Source: Verrucomicrobiota bacterium
GTDB taxonomy: Bacteria > Verrucomicrobiota > Verrucomicrobiia > Limisphaerales > UBA8199
Direction: 5' to 3'
NCBI GenBank assembly: GCA_012517205.1
Contig: JAAYVL010000118.1
Location: 1-36,996, forward strand
Length of the DNA: 36,996 bases
Under the pieces are notes generated by a model, which saw nothing but the letters and a program-made list of their open reading frames with translations, had not been told where the DNA came from and did no database searches. The position numbers and the translations under genes were made by a program. This document shows, piece by piece, positions 1-7,867 of the stretch; the stretch's first letter is position 1, and each line of letters begins with the position of its first letter.

Positions 1-2
1 AG

Positions 3-425
3 AACGGGCAGAGCGACATCACGGAGCTTTACACCGCCCGGTTTGGGCAACCGTCGCCGGGGCAGAAGGTATTTATCGTCACCAGCCAGACGCGGAACGG
101 CTGGAAGGGGCCGAACTGGGTCCACAGCGCCATCGTCCCGCTCCCGACCACGGCCAAATCTCAGCAAGCTACTGAAAAGGCACCAGTTAAGAAAGCGAAG
201 CCCGCCTCCACCTCGTCCTCTTCCACCGCTCGCACGATCGTTCCTTCTTCGTCGTCTCAGGCTATGTACAAGGGGAGTACACCGGAGGCGCGGCAGGTGC
301 GCATGGATAATAAGCATGAACTCCTTTTGAGCATCCTTGGTACACCCCTTGTACACGGCTTATTGGGAGCCATAGGTTGGCTGGGGAGGTTGAGGAAGTT
401 GGGGGTGGTTGGGATGAGGGCTTGA
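3..425 (+). CDS. C-terminal part of a conserved-looking hypothetical protein (5' end off the window)
   Basis: An open frame enters from the left edge and stops at TGA 423-425 (about 140 residues visible). The first part is a compact segment with LYTARFGQPSPGQKVF and TRNGWKGPNWVHSAIVP, which reads like a small beta-rich domain at the end of a protein. It is followed by a Lys/Ala/Ser/Thr-rich tail. I do not recognise the family and assign no function. The last roughly 50 codons run through a TGTACAAGGGG inverted repeat that also occurs near 31.7 kb, so the natural C-terminus may have been altered by repeat insertion. An in-frame ATG at 264 exists, but nothing suggests that translation begins there. 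Confidence 0.5.
   Translation, partial: NGQSDITELYTARFGQPSPGQKVFIVTSQTRNGWKGPNWVHSAIVPLPTTAKSQQATEKAPVKKAKPASTSSSSTARTIVPSSSSQAMYKGSTPEARQVRMDNKHELLLSILGTPLVHGLLGAIGWLGRLRKLGVVGMRA
265..358. repeat. Imperfect inverted repeat, copy 1 of a TGTACAAGGGG repeat family
   Basis: The left arm at 265-283 (TGTACAAGGGGAGTACACC) faces a right arm at 339-356 that contains GGTACACCCCTTGTACAC. The right side, from TGAGCATCC near 329 to GTACACGGC at 359, matches the reverse complement of the left arm of the 31.7-kb element apart from two single-base indels. The copy lies inside the 3' end of an open reading frame. Confidence 0.7.
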
Positions 426-848
426 TGAGCGCGAATTGATATTATTCGGTTGCTGAAGCGGCAAACCGGCGGCGCGGAGCAAAGCGTGGTGCTCCGTGGC
501 AGGGAGGGGTCTGCCGGGATCAGGGCGTTCGTATCCTGGCTTGGGGCCGGAAAGCTGATATTTCCGGCAAGCCCGATTCGGGAGGATGGACGCCCTAGCG
601 GGCTTTGATTTCGAGGCGCCGGAAAGGTAAGGCGTGCGAGGCGGCTTGCTTATCCGGACCAGGTTTGAAGAGCGTTTGTCATTTCGGTCGGCCCGGGCGG
701 AAAGTGGCCCCGGGTTCGGCAAGCATTTTGACGTTCGGCTCATTCACTTGCAGGGCAGGGAATGATGGCAACCCGGTTCCTGGGCTTGACGTCCGGCTCC
801 GGGCGCGGCCAGATTGGCGGTCATAAATCCTGACCTTCTCGATTAATT
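426..848. other. Intergenic region, no gene recognised
   Basis: This is about 420 nt between the partial gene and the TIM-barrel gene. A 73-codon frame at 605-826 has no recognisable domain and an odd composition, so it is not called. AAGCCCG at 569-575 and CGGGCTT at 599-605 could pair across a 23-nt loop, but there is no T-run, so it is not a convincing terminator. Confidence 0.5.
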
Positions 849-2165
849 ATGAACCGACGACGCGGAAAACCGGCCCGAAATCTCCTGGTCTTATGCCTGC
901 TCAGCCTGGTTTGGGTTGCGGACAGTTCAGGCGCCTCGGATCGGCGGCTCGATGCGAGCGATATTACCAAACCGGACTTCTTTCCCATTCTGCCCTGGAG
1001 CCCGTATCACGGCTGGCGTGCGCCGTTTATCACGCACCGGCCAAGCGGGCTGGAAAGCATTGCGGACTGCCAGTTCAACCTGGCGGGTTTTGTTTGGGCG
1101 CAGGACTTGCGCCGCTGCCGGAAGCTCGGCTTGGGGGCCATTCTCGTGCCGGCCGCGGCGGAGGTCACCTCGCCGGGTTATTACCGCGAATGGAAAAAAC
1201 TTTCGGATGCGGAGATTGAGGGCCGCGTTCTGCGCATGGTCCGCGCGGCGGGGCGGAACCCCGCCGTCAAGGGCTTCTACATCATGGACGAGCCGGGGAT
1301 CATGGATTTTCCGGCCCTGGGCAAGGCGGTGGCGGCGGTAAAGAAGCACGCCCCGGGCAAGCTGGCCTACATCAACCTGTTTCCCAATTACGCGACGCTT
1401 GGCGCGCCGAACATGTCCCAGTTGGGCACCTCCAACTACACGGAATACCTGGAGCGGTTTGTGGCGGAGGTTCGGCCGCAGGTGATCAGCTATGATAACT
1501 ACATGGTGCAGTATTCCGAGGACTTGCGCGAGCCGAAGAAGGCGGCCAGCTATTACCGCAACCTGCTCGAAGTCCGGCGCGTGGCGCGGGCGCACCAGCT
1601 TCCTTATTTGAACATCGTGAGCGCCAACCAAATTCGGCCGCATACGCCCATTCCCTCGCCCGCCAACCTCCAGTTCCAGGCCTATACGACGCTGGCGGCC
1701 GGGTATCGGGGGATCACGTGGTTTAATTATTATGGCCCGGGGTATAAGTACACGCCGATTGATCCCGCGGGCCGCAAGACCCTGACGTGGGTTTATTTGC
1801 GGGACATCAACGCGCAAGTGGCCGCGCTGGCGCCGGTGATGAGCCGGTTAACTTCGACCGGCGTCTTTTTCAGTGCGCCCGCGCCGGTGGACGGCCTGCC
1901 GCTGCTGCCGGGCAAGTTGGTGGAGTCGGTCGCCTGCGATGCGCCGGTGATGGTGGGTGAGTTTCGGCACGCCGACGGGGAGGCGTATGTCATGGTCGTC
2001 AACCTGAGCCTCGAACGTTCCGCCCGGTTCACGTTTCAGGCCGCCTCACCGCGGGAAACCGTCCAGGTCATCTCCGCCGGGGACGGCTCCCGCTCGGATT
2101 ACGACCTGAAGAACGGGTTGTGGCTGACCGCCGGCCAGGGGGCGTTGCTGGCTTTAGGGCGCTGA
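849..2165 (+). CDS. Secreted TIM-barrel glycoside-hydrolase-like protein
   Basis: This 438-residue protein has a basic N-terminus and a hydrophobic stretch (residues 11-24, LLVLCLLSLVWV) ending near SSGA, consistent with a signal peptide. The body looks like a (beta/alpha)8 glycosidase. It has GFYIMDEPG with Glu148, at a position typical of a clan-A acid/base, then a YDNYMVQYSEDLR strand (215-227) and ITWFNYYGPG further on. The last roughly 90 residues look like a beta-sandwich (VMVVNLSLERSARFTF), as often follows such barrels. The exact GH family and substrate cannot be read from the sequence. There is no Shine-Dalgarno before the ATG. The 3' end overlaps the convergent hydrolase gene by 12 nt. 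A role in polysaccharide breakdown outside the cytoplasm is inference. Confidence 0.7.
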   Translation: MNRRRGKPARNLLVLCLLSLVWVADSSGASDRRLDASDITKPDFFPILPWSPYHGWRAPFITHRPSGLESIADCQFNLAGFVWAQDLRRCRKLGLGAILVPAAAEVTSPGYYREWKKLSDAEIEGRVLRMVRAAGRNPAVKGFYIMDEPGIMDFPALGKAVAAVKKHAPGKLAYINLFPNYATLGAPNMSQLGTSNYTEYLERFVAEVRPQVISYDNYMVQYSEDLREPKKAASYYRNLLEVRRVARAHQLPYLNIVSANQIRPHTPIPSPANLQFQAYTTLAAGYRGITWFNYYGPGYKYTPIDPAGRKTLTWVYLRDINAQVAALAPVMSRLTSTGVFFSAPAPVDGLPLLPGKLVESVACDAPVMVGEFRHADGEAYVMVVNLSLERSARFTFQAASPRETVQVISAGDGSRSDYDLKNGLWLTAGQGALLALGR

Positions 2166-2822
2166 CGAATCGGGCCCGCCGTCCCCACCCGGAGGGAGGG
2201 TGGCCCCCAAGCCGCGCCGGCGGCGCGGGCGGGACCGGCCGGCCGGGGCAGCGGATTTCGGCGCGGGCGGAAAGCGCAATTCCGCCGCCTTGAGAACGCT
2301 CACCCGGCCGTGGGCGGCGAGGTTGGCCCAAACCCAGTTGTAGTACGCGCGCACGGTGCGGGCGTTGAGGAGGGGATTGTCGGTCGTGGTGTGCGCATCG
2401 GCGACGACGATGACGTGGAAATCCCGGCTCAGCGCGTTGCGAAGCGTGGCGTCCACGCAGAAGTCGGTGGCGAAGCCCGTCAGCAGCAGGGTGGTGACGC
2501 CGCGGGAGCGGAGCGCCGCTTCGAGCGCGGTGCGATAGAACGCATCGCACGTGGTTTTGCGGAGGATTAATTCGCCGGGGCGGACCTGGAGGTGCGGGTG
2601 CAATTCCCAACCCGCGCGGAAGGGGGCCAGCTCCGGTTCGGAGGGGTCGCCGTCGTGCTGAATGAAGATAACCGGGACGCCGGCCCGGCGGGCCTGCGCG
2701 GTGACCGCGTTGATGCGGCCAAGCACGGAGGCGGCGGCGAAAGGCGGAGGCTCGGAGCCGAACAGCCCGCGCTGCACATCAATCACCAGGACCGCCGCGC
2801 GGGCGGGCACACTCGGCTTCAT
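2154..2822 (-). CDS. Isochorismatase-family cysteine hydrolase
   Basis: This 222-residue alpha/beta hydrolase belongs to the isochorismatase/nicotinamidase superfamily. The expected triad is visible: Asp15 in VLVIDVQ, Lys89 in ILRKTTCDAF and Cys122 in TGFATDFCVDAT. The ATG at 2822 is chosen because an upstream extension would overlap the end of thrS and adds only low-complexity sequence. The gene starts 10 nt after the thrS stop on the same strand, so the two are probably co-transcribed. The C-terminal 45 residues are Pro/Arg/Gly-rich and look disordered. Substrate is unknown; nicotinamidase, ureidoacrylate hydrolase and simple isochorismatase relatives all share this core. It overlaps the convergent TIM-barrel gene by 12 nt. 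Confidence 0.85.
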   Translation of the reverse strand: MKPSVPARAAVLVIDVQRGLFGSEPPPFAAASVLGRINAVTAQARRAGVPVIFIQHDGDPSEPELAPFRAGWELHPHLQVRPGELILRKTTCDAFYRTALEAALRSRGVTTLLLTGFATDFCVDATLRNALSRDFHVIVVADAHTTTDNPLLNARTVRAYYNWVWANLAAHGRVSVLKAAELRFPPAPKSAAPAGRSRPRRRRGLGATLPPGGDGGPDSSAP

Positions 2823-2832
2823 GGCCGCGGGG

Positions 2833-4821
2833 TTACGGCCGCCGTTCGCGGATGGCGGCCAGGATGCCGGCCACCACCTCGGCTTTGGGTTGGGCGCCGA
2901 GGCTGCCCCGGCCGTGGACGCGGACGCTGACGGCATTGGCGGCCAGGTCGCGCGGGCCGACGACCAGCATGGTGTGGACTTTGGCCTGTTCGGCCTGCTG
3001 GATTTTGCCGTTGATCTTGTCGTTGCTGTAATCCCCCTCGGCGCGCACGAGGTGGGCGCGCAATTCCCGCACGAGGGCCTGGGCGTAGTTCACCAGCGGG
3101 GCTTCCTCGCCGATGGTCAGGACGCGCACCTGCTCGGGGGCGAGCCAGAGCGGGAAGTTGCCGGCGTAATGCTCGATGAGGAACCCGATGAAGCGCTCAT
3201 GCGTGCCGAGCGGCGCGCGGTGGATGCACAGCGGGGTCTTCTCGGTGTTGTCCCGGTCGCGATAGACCAGGCCGAAGCGCTGGGGCACGGCGAAGTCCAC
3301 CTGGTTGGTGGCCAGGGTGAACTCACGGCCAATGACGCTCCAGACCTGGACGTCAATTTTGGGGCCGTAGAAGGCGGCTTCGTTGGCCACCTCGACGTAG
3401 TTGATGCCGGAGTTTTTGAGCACGTCGCGCACCATGTTCTCGGTTTGAAGCCACAGTTCCGGTTCGTTGACGTATTTGCGGCCCAGGCCTTCCCGGCCGT
3501 GGGTGCTGAAGCGCATGAGGTATTTCTCAATGCCGAAGATTTTGAAGTATTTGAGGTACATCTCGTTGACGGCATTGAATTCCTGCGCGAACTGCTCGGG
3601 GGTGCAGTAGATATGCGCGTCGTTCATGTTCATCGAGCGCACGCGCATGAGGCCGAACAGTTCCCCGGACTGCTCGTAGCGGTAGCAGCAGCCGTATTCG
3701 GCCAGGCGCAGCGGCAGGTCGCGGTAGCTGCGCGGCACCGCCGCAAAGATGCGGTGGTGATGCGGGCAGTTCATGGCCTTGAGGTAGTAGCGGGTGCCCA
3801 GCGCGCGAAGCTGTTCCGTCAGGGTGTGGATTTTCTGGTCATATTCCCGGTGGGCGGCCGACCCCTCCGGGCCCGGGGGAGGCTCCCCGTTCCCGCCGGG
3901 GGCGGCTTGCTTGAGCGCTTCCAGTTGCGCTTCGAGGTCGCGCTTTCGGGAGTGCTCCTCTTCTTCGAGCAATTCCATGGGCGGGAACATGCTTTCGGCA
4001 TAGTAGGGCAGGTGGCCGGAGGTGAGATACATTTTCTCTTTGGCAATGTGCGGCGTTTTGGCGCGCACGTAGCCGGCCAGGAACTCGGTTTCCTTGGCCA
4101 GTTTCTCCAGTTCCTCGAGGATGGCCGTGCCTTTGGGCAGCCAGAGCGGCAGGCCGGGGCCGGTGTATTCGGTGTCAATGGTATAAAGGCCCATCTCGGC
4201 GCCGAGCTTGCGGTGGTCGCGGCGCCTGGCTTCCTCCAGCATTTGAAAATACGCGTCGAGCTGGGCCTTGGTTTTGAAGGCGGTGCCGTAGATGCGCTGG
4301 AGCTGGGGGTTTTTCTCGTCGCCCTGGTAGTAGGCGCTGGCGACGGTGGTGAGCTTGAAGGCGCCGATATTGCCGGTGCGCATGACGTGCGGGCCGGCGC
4401 ACAGGTCTATGAAATCGCCGGTTTTGTAGTAGCTGATGGGTTCGTGGGCGGGGATTTCGGCCAGGTTGCCGAGCTTGAACTTGCTGGGGTTGCCCGGGCG
4501 CTCGCTCAGGCCGCCCAGCCGGCCGCTCTCGGAGTCCTTGATGGCCTGCTCGCGGGTGACGACGATCTTCTCGAAGCGATGGTTGGCTTTGATCTCTTTC
4601 TTCATTTCGGCTTCGATGGCGGGGAAGTCCTCCGGGGTGATGCGATGCGGCAGGTCCACGTCGTAATAGAAGCCATTTTCGACCGCCGGCCCCGCGGCGA
4701 ACTGGGCTTCCGGCCACAGGCGCAGAATGGCGGCGGCCATGACATGGGCGCAGGAATGGCGCAGCCGTTCCAGGTCGGTCATCTGGTTGCGGTCATCGAG
4801 CGTTTTGCGTTCGTCTTGCAT
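2833..4821 (-). CDS. thrS: Threonyl-tRNA synthetase lacking the TGS domain
   Basis: This 662-residue class II synthetase charges tRNA-Thr. It begins almost directly with the editing domain: the HxxxH motif is His22-His26 (RHSCAHVMAA), with Cys141 in DLCAGPHV. Catalytic-core motifs follow: MNCPHH (zinc-ligand Cys352), RYEQSGELFGLMRVRS (motif 2), DAHIYCTPEQ, and HRAPLGTHERFIGFLIEHYAG (motif 3). The anticodon-binding domain starts at FPLWLAPEQV. The N-terminal TGS domain is absent: an in-frame TAA lies 12 nt before the ATG, and the upstream gap is too short to hold it. Residues about 285-342 form an unusual charged insertion before MNCPHH (LEEEEHSRKRDLEAQLEAL, then a Gly/Pro-rich stretch). A long open frame on the opposite strand is a GC artefact. 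Confidence 0.97.
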   Translation of the reverse strand: MQDERKTLDDRNQMTDLERLRHSCAHVMAAAILRLWPEAQFAAGPAVENGFYYDVDLPHRITPEDFPAIEAEMKKEIKANHRFEKIVVTREQAIKDSESGRLGGLSERPGNPSKFKLGNLAEIPAHEPISYYKTGDFIDLCAGPHVMRTGNIGAFKLTTVASAYYQGDEKNPQLQRIYGTAFKTKAQLDAYFQMLEEARRRDHRKLGAEMGLYTIDTEYTGPGLPLWLPKGTAILEELEKLAKETEFLAGYVRAKTPHIAKEKMYLTSGHLPYYAESMFPPMELLEEEEHSRKRDLEAQLEALKQAAPGGNGEPPPGPEGSAAHREYDQKIHTLTEQLRALGTRYYLKAMNCPHHHRIFAAVPRSYRDLPLRLAEYGCCYRYEQSGELFGLMRVRSMNMNDAHIYCTPEQFAQEFNAVNEMYLKYFKIFGIEKYLMRFSTHGREGLGRKYVNEPELWLQTENMVRDVLKNSGINYVEVANEAAFYGPKIDVQVWSVIGREFTLATNQVDFAVPQRFGLVYRDRDNTEKTPLCIHRAPLGTHERFIGFLIEHYAGNFPLWLAPEQVRVLTIGEEAPLVNYAQALVRELRAHLVRAEGDYSNDKINGKIQQAEQAKVHTMLVVGPRDLAANAVSVRVHGRGSLGAQPKAEVVAGILAAIRERRP

Positions 4822-4952
4822 GGTTCTTATTTAAGCACAAAGGGATAAAAAGGGACACTGAATCTTTTGGTTGCGGTGGAAGGGCGATGGGCATTTGCGC
4901 CGGCGGGCGGTGCCGCCGCCGGGGACCGGCGGCAGTCTCCGGCGGTGGGGGG

Positions 4953-6512
4953 CTACATTTGCCGGGCGGCCAGCGCCAGCTTGCGGCGGAAGTCCTCGCG
5001 GTTGCGGGCATCGTAGAACTCGGCGGGGTTGAAGTCGTCGGTCAGGATGCAGCCCTGCGCGGGAGCGGGATGCACCACGCCGGCATAGAGCGACTGGACC
5101 TCGCGGAGGATATAGGGATGAACCCGGGACAGGTCGGGTTCCCGCCGAAAGGCCAGTTCGGGTTGGTCCGACGCGACAAAGAAGATGGCGCCGTCGCCGC
5201 TGGCGTGCGCCCGCACGGAGGGGAATACGGCCTGGAGGGTGTGGTGGAGGGAGGTGGAAAAGAAATCGCGGCCTTCGTCCAGGCTGCCAAAGCTGTTGAT
5301 AACCAGCGTTCCACCGGGGCGGAGCACGCGGCGGATGGCGGAGAAGGCTTCCCGCGTGAACAGGTGCGTGGGCGAGCTGTCGCCCAGGAAGGCGTCGAGA
5401 ATGACGGTGTCATATTGGCGGCGGCAGCGGTTCAGGAAGTGGCGGCCATCGTCAAGGGTGAGGTGGATTTGGTTGGTTTGCAGGTCGAAGAAGCGAACGG
5501 CGACCGGCACCACCGCGGGGTTGATTTCCACCACGTCCACGCGCACGCCCCGGTGGGCCAGTTCCATGGGCACGATGCCGACCCCCAGGCCGATGCAAAG
5601 GGCGTCAGCCAGGCGGGGGGTATAAACGTCCGCCAGCCCGGCGAGCGCGCAGGTGAACAGGGAGACGCTGAGTTTGCGTTCCGGGTCGTAGGTGTTCTGG
5701 ACAAGGTTGTCGTTGAGATACATGCGGTAGGGGTAAGCGCGCGCGTCCACCACCTGGAGCTGGCCGAAGTGGGAATTGCCGCGGAACAACTCGACGACGT
5801 GGGCGTAGGCCGGCGTTGAGCTCAGGGAGCGTTGCCCCGCCGCCGCCGCGCCCAGCGCCAGCAGCAGGAGCAGGGCTGCGGCGCCCCGGCGCCGGGTGAA
5901 AAGGAAGTACCCCGCGCTCACCAGCATCAACCCCAGCGCGGTGCCGGTCATGGTGCGCGAGTTGGGCAGGAGGGGAATCAACAGGTAGCCGATAAGCAGC
6001 GTGCCGGCCAGGCTGCCCAGGGTGCTGATGGCGGTGAGGCGGCCGACGTTGCCGCCCACGCCGGCCACGGTGGAGGTGATCACGCGGACGAGGTAGGGGC
6101 CGGTCGTGGCCAGCAGCGCCAGCGGAATGAAAAAGAGAAGGGCCGAGGCCAGCAGCGAGCCGACGGGAAGGCTGAAGTCGAGGCACCAGTAGGCCAGAGG
6201 TTCGCAGAGATGCACGGTGAGAACCAGGTAAAGGGCCGCCGCGAGGATGGCCCAGTACAGCCGCGCGAGCTGCGGGGACTGGTCGGCCAGCCGGCCGCCG
6301 GCGTAATAGCCGCAGGCCAGCGCGACGAGCGTGACGGCAATCTGGGCCGTCCAGACAAAGTGCGACAGGCCAATGTAAGGCGAGAGCATTTTGGCGCCGA
6401 GAATCTCGATGATCATGATGGCGGCGCCCGTGACCGCCGCCGTGAAGTAGAGGTAGCCGCGCAGGGGCGGGGGCAGGGTGGCTGGGGGCGCCGGTGCGGG
6501 ACGTTTTTTCAC
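4953..6512 (-). CDS. Membrane protein fused to a spermidine-synthase-like methyltransferase-fold domain
   Basis: The N-terminal half carries about seven hydrophobic segments (for example YLYFTAAVTGAAIMIIEILGA, FVWTAQIAVTLVALACGYYA, LLASALLFFIPLALLATTG), an MFS-like module. The C-terminal half is a Rossmann domain of the spermidine-synthase type with ALCIGLGVGIVPMEL, VDVVEINPAVV and YDTVILDAFLGDSSPTHL. Such fusions are widespread in bacteria and are mostly uncharacterised; aminopropyl transfer is not established here. I start at GTG 6512 (VKKRPAP). The frame stays open to another GTG at 6650, but those 46 residues are Pro/Arg-rich and not family-like. No polyamine genes adjoin it. Confidence 0.85.
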   Translation of the reverse strand: MKKRPAPAPPATLPPPLRGYLYFTAAVTGAAIMIIEILGAKMLSPYIGLSHFVWTAQIAVTLVALACGYYAGGRLADQSPQLARLYWAILAAALYLVLTVHLCEPLAYWCLDFSLPVGSLLASALLFFIPLALLATTGPYLVRVITSTVAGVGGNVGRLTAISTLGSLAGTLLIGYLLIPLLPNSRTMTGTALGLMLVSAGYFLFTRRRGAAALLLLLALGAAAAGQRSLSSTPAYAHVVELFRGNSHFGQLQVVDARAYPYRMYLNDNLVQNTYDPERKLSVSLFTCALAGLADVYTPRLADALCIGLGVGIVPMELAHRGVRVDVVEINPAVVPVAVRFFDLQTNQIHLTLDDGRHFLNRCRRQYDTVILDAFLGDSSPTHLFTREAFSAIRRVLRPGGTLVINSFGSLDEGRDFFSTSLHHTLQAVFPSVRAHASGDGAIFFVASDQPELAFRREPDLSRVHPYILREVQSLYAGVVHPAPAQGCILTDDFNPAEFYDARNREDFRRKLALAARQM

Positions 6513-6892
6513 GGCGAAGGTTTTACGCGAGGCGGAGGGCAGACGCAACGGCGAATGCAGACGCCTGGCGCCGTCATCCGCCTTGTTTGCCGGGCTGCGT
6601 TGAGGCAGATGCCCGGCGGGATGAGGGCCGCCCGGGAAAGGGGAGGCCACGGAATCGGGCGCGAGGGAGGGAGTGGTTGGGCAGACTGGTTTGCCGCCGG
6701 GGAGAGGCGAAAAATGAACGGCAAAGACCGGACGGGAAAAGGAGATCCCGACGGCAAAAGCCGCAACTGAAACCGGGAGCCGGGCTTATTCAGCGGCTTA
6801 AAAACGCGGGGTCCGGGAAAAAGAAACCAAATGCGCTTGCTATTGGCGCCTATCTCCCTCATAGTAGTCGCAGACTAGAGATAATTTGATTT
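6513..6892. other. Intergenic region between the divergent membrane fusion gene and ferredoxin
   Basis: This is about 380 nt if the membrane fusion starts at 6512, or 242 nt if it starts at GTG 6650. No convincing protein is encoded. The part near 6893 holds the candidate ferredoxin promoter elements. Confidence 0.4.
6837..6885 (+). promoter_or_regulatory. Candidate sigma70-type promoter elements before ferredoxin
   Basis: TTGCTA (6837-6842) and CATAGT (6860-6865) are separated by 17 nt. A better -10-like hexamer, GATAAT (6880-6885), lies 7 nt before the ATG but has no good -35. Either arrangement gives a very short or absent leader. Confidence 0.35.
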
Positions 6893-7126
6893 ATGGCTGA
6901 TGTAGCAAACAAATACCCAGATAACGCTCCGGGCAAGTATTACGTAGATAATCAATGCATTGATTGCGACCTGTGTCGCGAGACGGCTCCGGATAACTTT
7001 ATGCGCAATGAAGACGGCGGTTATTCGTACGTTTCCAAGCAGCCCGCGACTCCCGAAGAGGAGGAGCGCTGCAAAGAAGCGAAGGAAGCCTGCCCGGTGG
7101 AAGCCATTGGCGACGACGGGGCCTAG
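6893..7126 (+). CDS. Small 4Fe-4S ferredoxin
   Basis: This 77-residue acidic protein has the monocluster ferredoxin pattern: CIDCDLC near residues 22-28 (Cx2Cx2C), and the fourth cysteine in ACPVEAI close to the C-terminus. The spacing and the PDNF/ED-rich middle match one-cluster [4Fe-4S] bacterial ferredoxins that carry single electrons in the cytoplasm. The gene is monocistronic, with a possible promoter just upstream and a strong intrinsic terminator 20 nt after its stop. No partner enzyme is adjacent, so the redox partner cannot be named. Confidence 0.92.
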   Translation: MADVANKYPDNAPGKYYVDNQCIDCDLCRETAPDNFMRNEDGGYSYVSKQPATPEEEERCKEAKEACPVEAIGDDGA

Positions 7127-7147
7127 CCGTTTTGCTCGTTTCATCCC

Positions 7148-7175
7148 GCCCGCGGCCGTTCGCCGCGGGCTTTTT
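7148..7175 (+). terminator. Rho-independent terminator after ferredoxin
   Basis: A perfect 9-bp stem, GCCCGCGGC (7148-7156) with GCCGCGGGC (7162-7170), has a 5-nt loop CGTTC and is followed by TTTTT. It lies 20 nt past the ferredoxin stop. It is the clearest intrinsic terminator in the window. Confidence 0.92.
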
Positions 7176-7300
7176 GCTAAAGTGCGTCCTCCGGCGCGGC
7201 TCGAGTGGAGGAGTTGCGGTACCGTTGTCGTTGCCGTGCTTCGGAAGCGGGGCGGTGTTGTGCCGCTGACGAACGAGGTTTCCAATTCCATTGTTTGCGT

Positions 7301-7328
7301 TTGACTTGAGTCGGCTCGTAGCGATAAT
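7301..7328 (+). promoter_or_regulatory. Strong sigma70-type promoter for the FHA gene
   Basis: TTGACT (7301-7306) and GATAAT (7323-7328) each match 5 of 6 consensus positions, with a 16-nt spacer. The predicted start near 7335 gives a leader of about 13 nt before the ATG at 7348. Confidence 0.6.
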
Positions 7329-7347
7329 CGCTCTACCAAAGTAAATT

Positions 7348-7866
7348 ATGGCCAAGCTTGTTGTCCTTAGCGCGGGAATGACCGGACGCACACACGAGTT
7401 GCAGGTGGAGAGAACCACCATCGGCCGGGTTGAGGATAACACGTTCACCATTGCCGAGCCTTCCGTGTCCAGCCATCACTGCGAGGTATTGCTGCGCGGC
7501 AGCGATATCGTGGTGAAGGACCTTAATTCCACCAACGGCACTTACATCAACGGCGAGAAAATCACCGAGGCCATCATCAAGCCGGGTCAAATCCTGCGGT
7601 TGGGACAGGTGGAAGTGCGCCTGGAAACGGACGCTCCCGCGGCCCCGGCCAAGAAGAAGATGGATCAAACCCTGGTCATGCAGCGCGGCGTCAGCCTCAA
7701 CGACCTGGAGCAGAGCGCGCACGGCGGGGGATTTGATACGAAGGGAACGGGATTTACGAAGAAGACCGACAGGGGCAGCAAGGTTTTCTGGATCGTGGCG
7801 GCCCTGGTCGGGTTGATTATCGTGGTGGGGCTTCTCTACGCGCTGACCACGATATCCGGCAAATAG
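7348..7866 (+). CDS. FHA-domain protein with C-terminal membrane anchor
   Basis: This is a 172-residue protein. Residues about 1-93 form an FHA (phosphothreonine-binding) domain with the usual landmarks: Gly26-Arg27 (TTIGRVEDN), SVSSHHCEV (39-47) and NSTNGTYING (60-69). A linker of about 50 residues (KKKMDQTLVMQ, then Gly/Lys-rich) leads to a single hydrophobic helix (146-167, VFWIVAALVGLIIVVGLLYAL). The FHA domain is therefore probably cytoplasmic and tethered to the inner membrane by the C-terminus. TLVMQ could be a phosphorylated threonine site, as in other FHA proteins with Thr near the domain, but that is inference. No Ser/Thr kinase is nearby. It ends 1 nt before the convergent hemB stop. 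Confidence 0.92.
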   Translation: MAKLVVLSAGMTGRTHELQVERTTIGRVEDNTFTIAEPSVSSHHCEVLLRGSDIVVKDLNSTNGTYINGEKITEAIIKPGQILRLGQVEVRLETDAPAAPAKKKMDQTLVMQRGVSLNDLEQSAHGGGFDTKGTGFTKKTDRGSKVFWIVAALVGLIIVVGLLYALTTISGK

Positions 7867-7867
7867 A

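Noticed and set aside
569-605. AAGCCCG...CGGGCTT as a terminator
   Set aside because: The loop is 23 nt long and there is no U-tract.
605-826. 73-codon plus-strand frame upstream of the TIM-barrel gene
   Set aside because: No domain, no start signal and a random-looking composition in an intergenic stretch.
2662-4848. A 728-codon open frame on the plus strand, opposite thrS
   Set aside because: It mirrors thrS, whose GC-rich codons leave the antisense frame without stops. The translation is Gly/Ala/Val-repetitive without any domain, while thrS is unmistakable.
4887-6770. Long plus-strand open frames opposite the membrane/spermidine-synthase gene
   Set aside because: They are low-complexity shadows (Gly/Gln/Arg-rich) of a clearly coding minus-strand gene.
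6509-6862. 117-codon minus-strand frame before ferredoxin
   Set aside because: Pro/Arg/Leu-rich translation without a domain; it overlaps the region holding the ferredoxin promoter.
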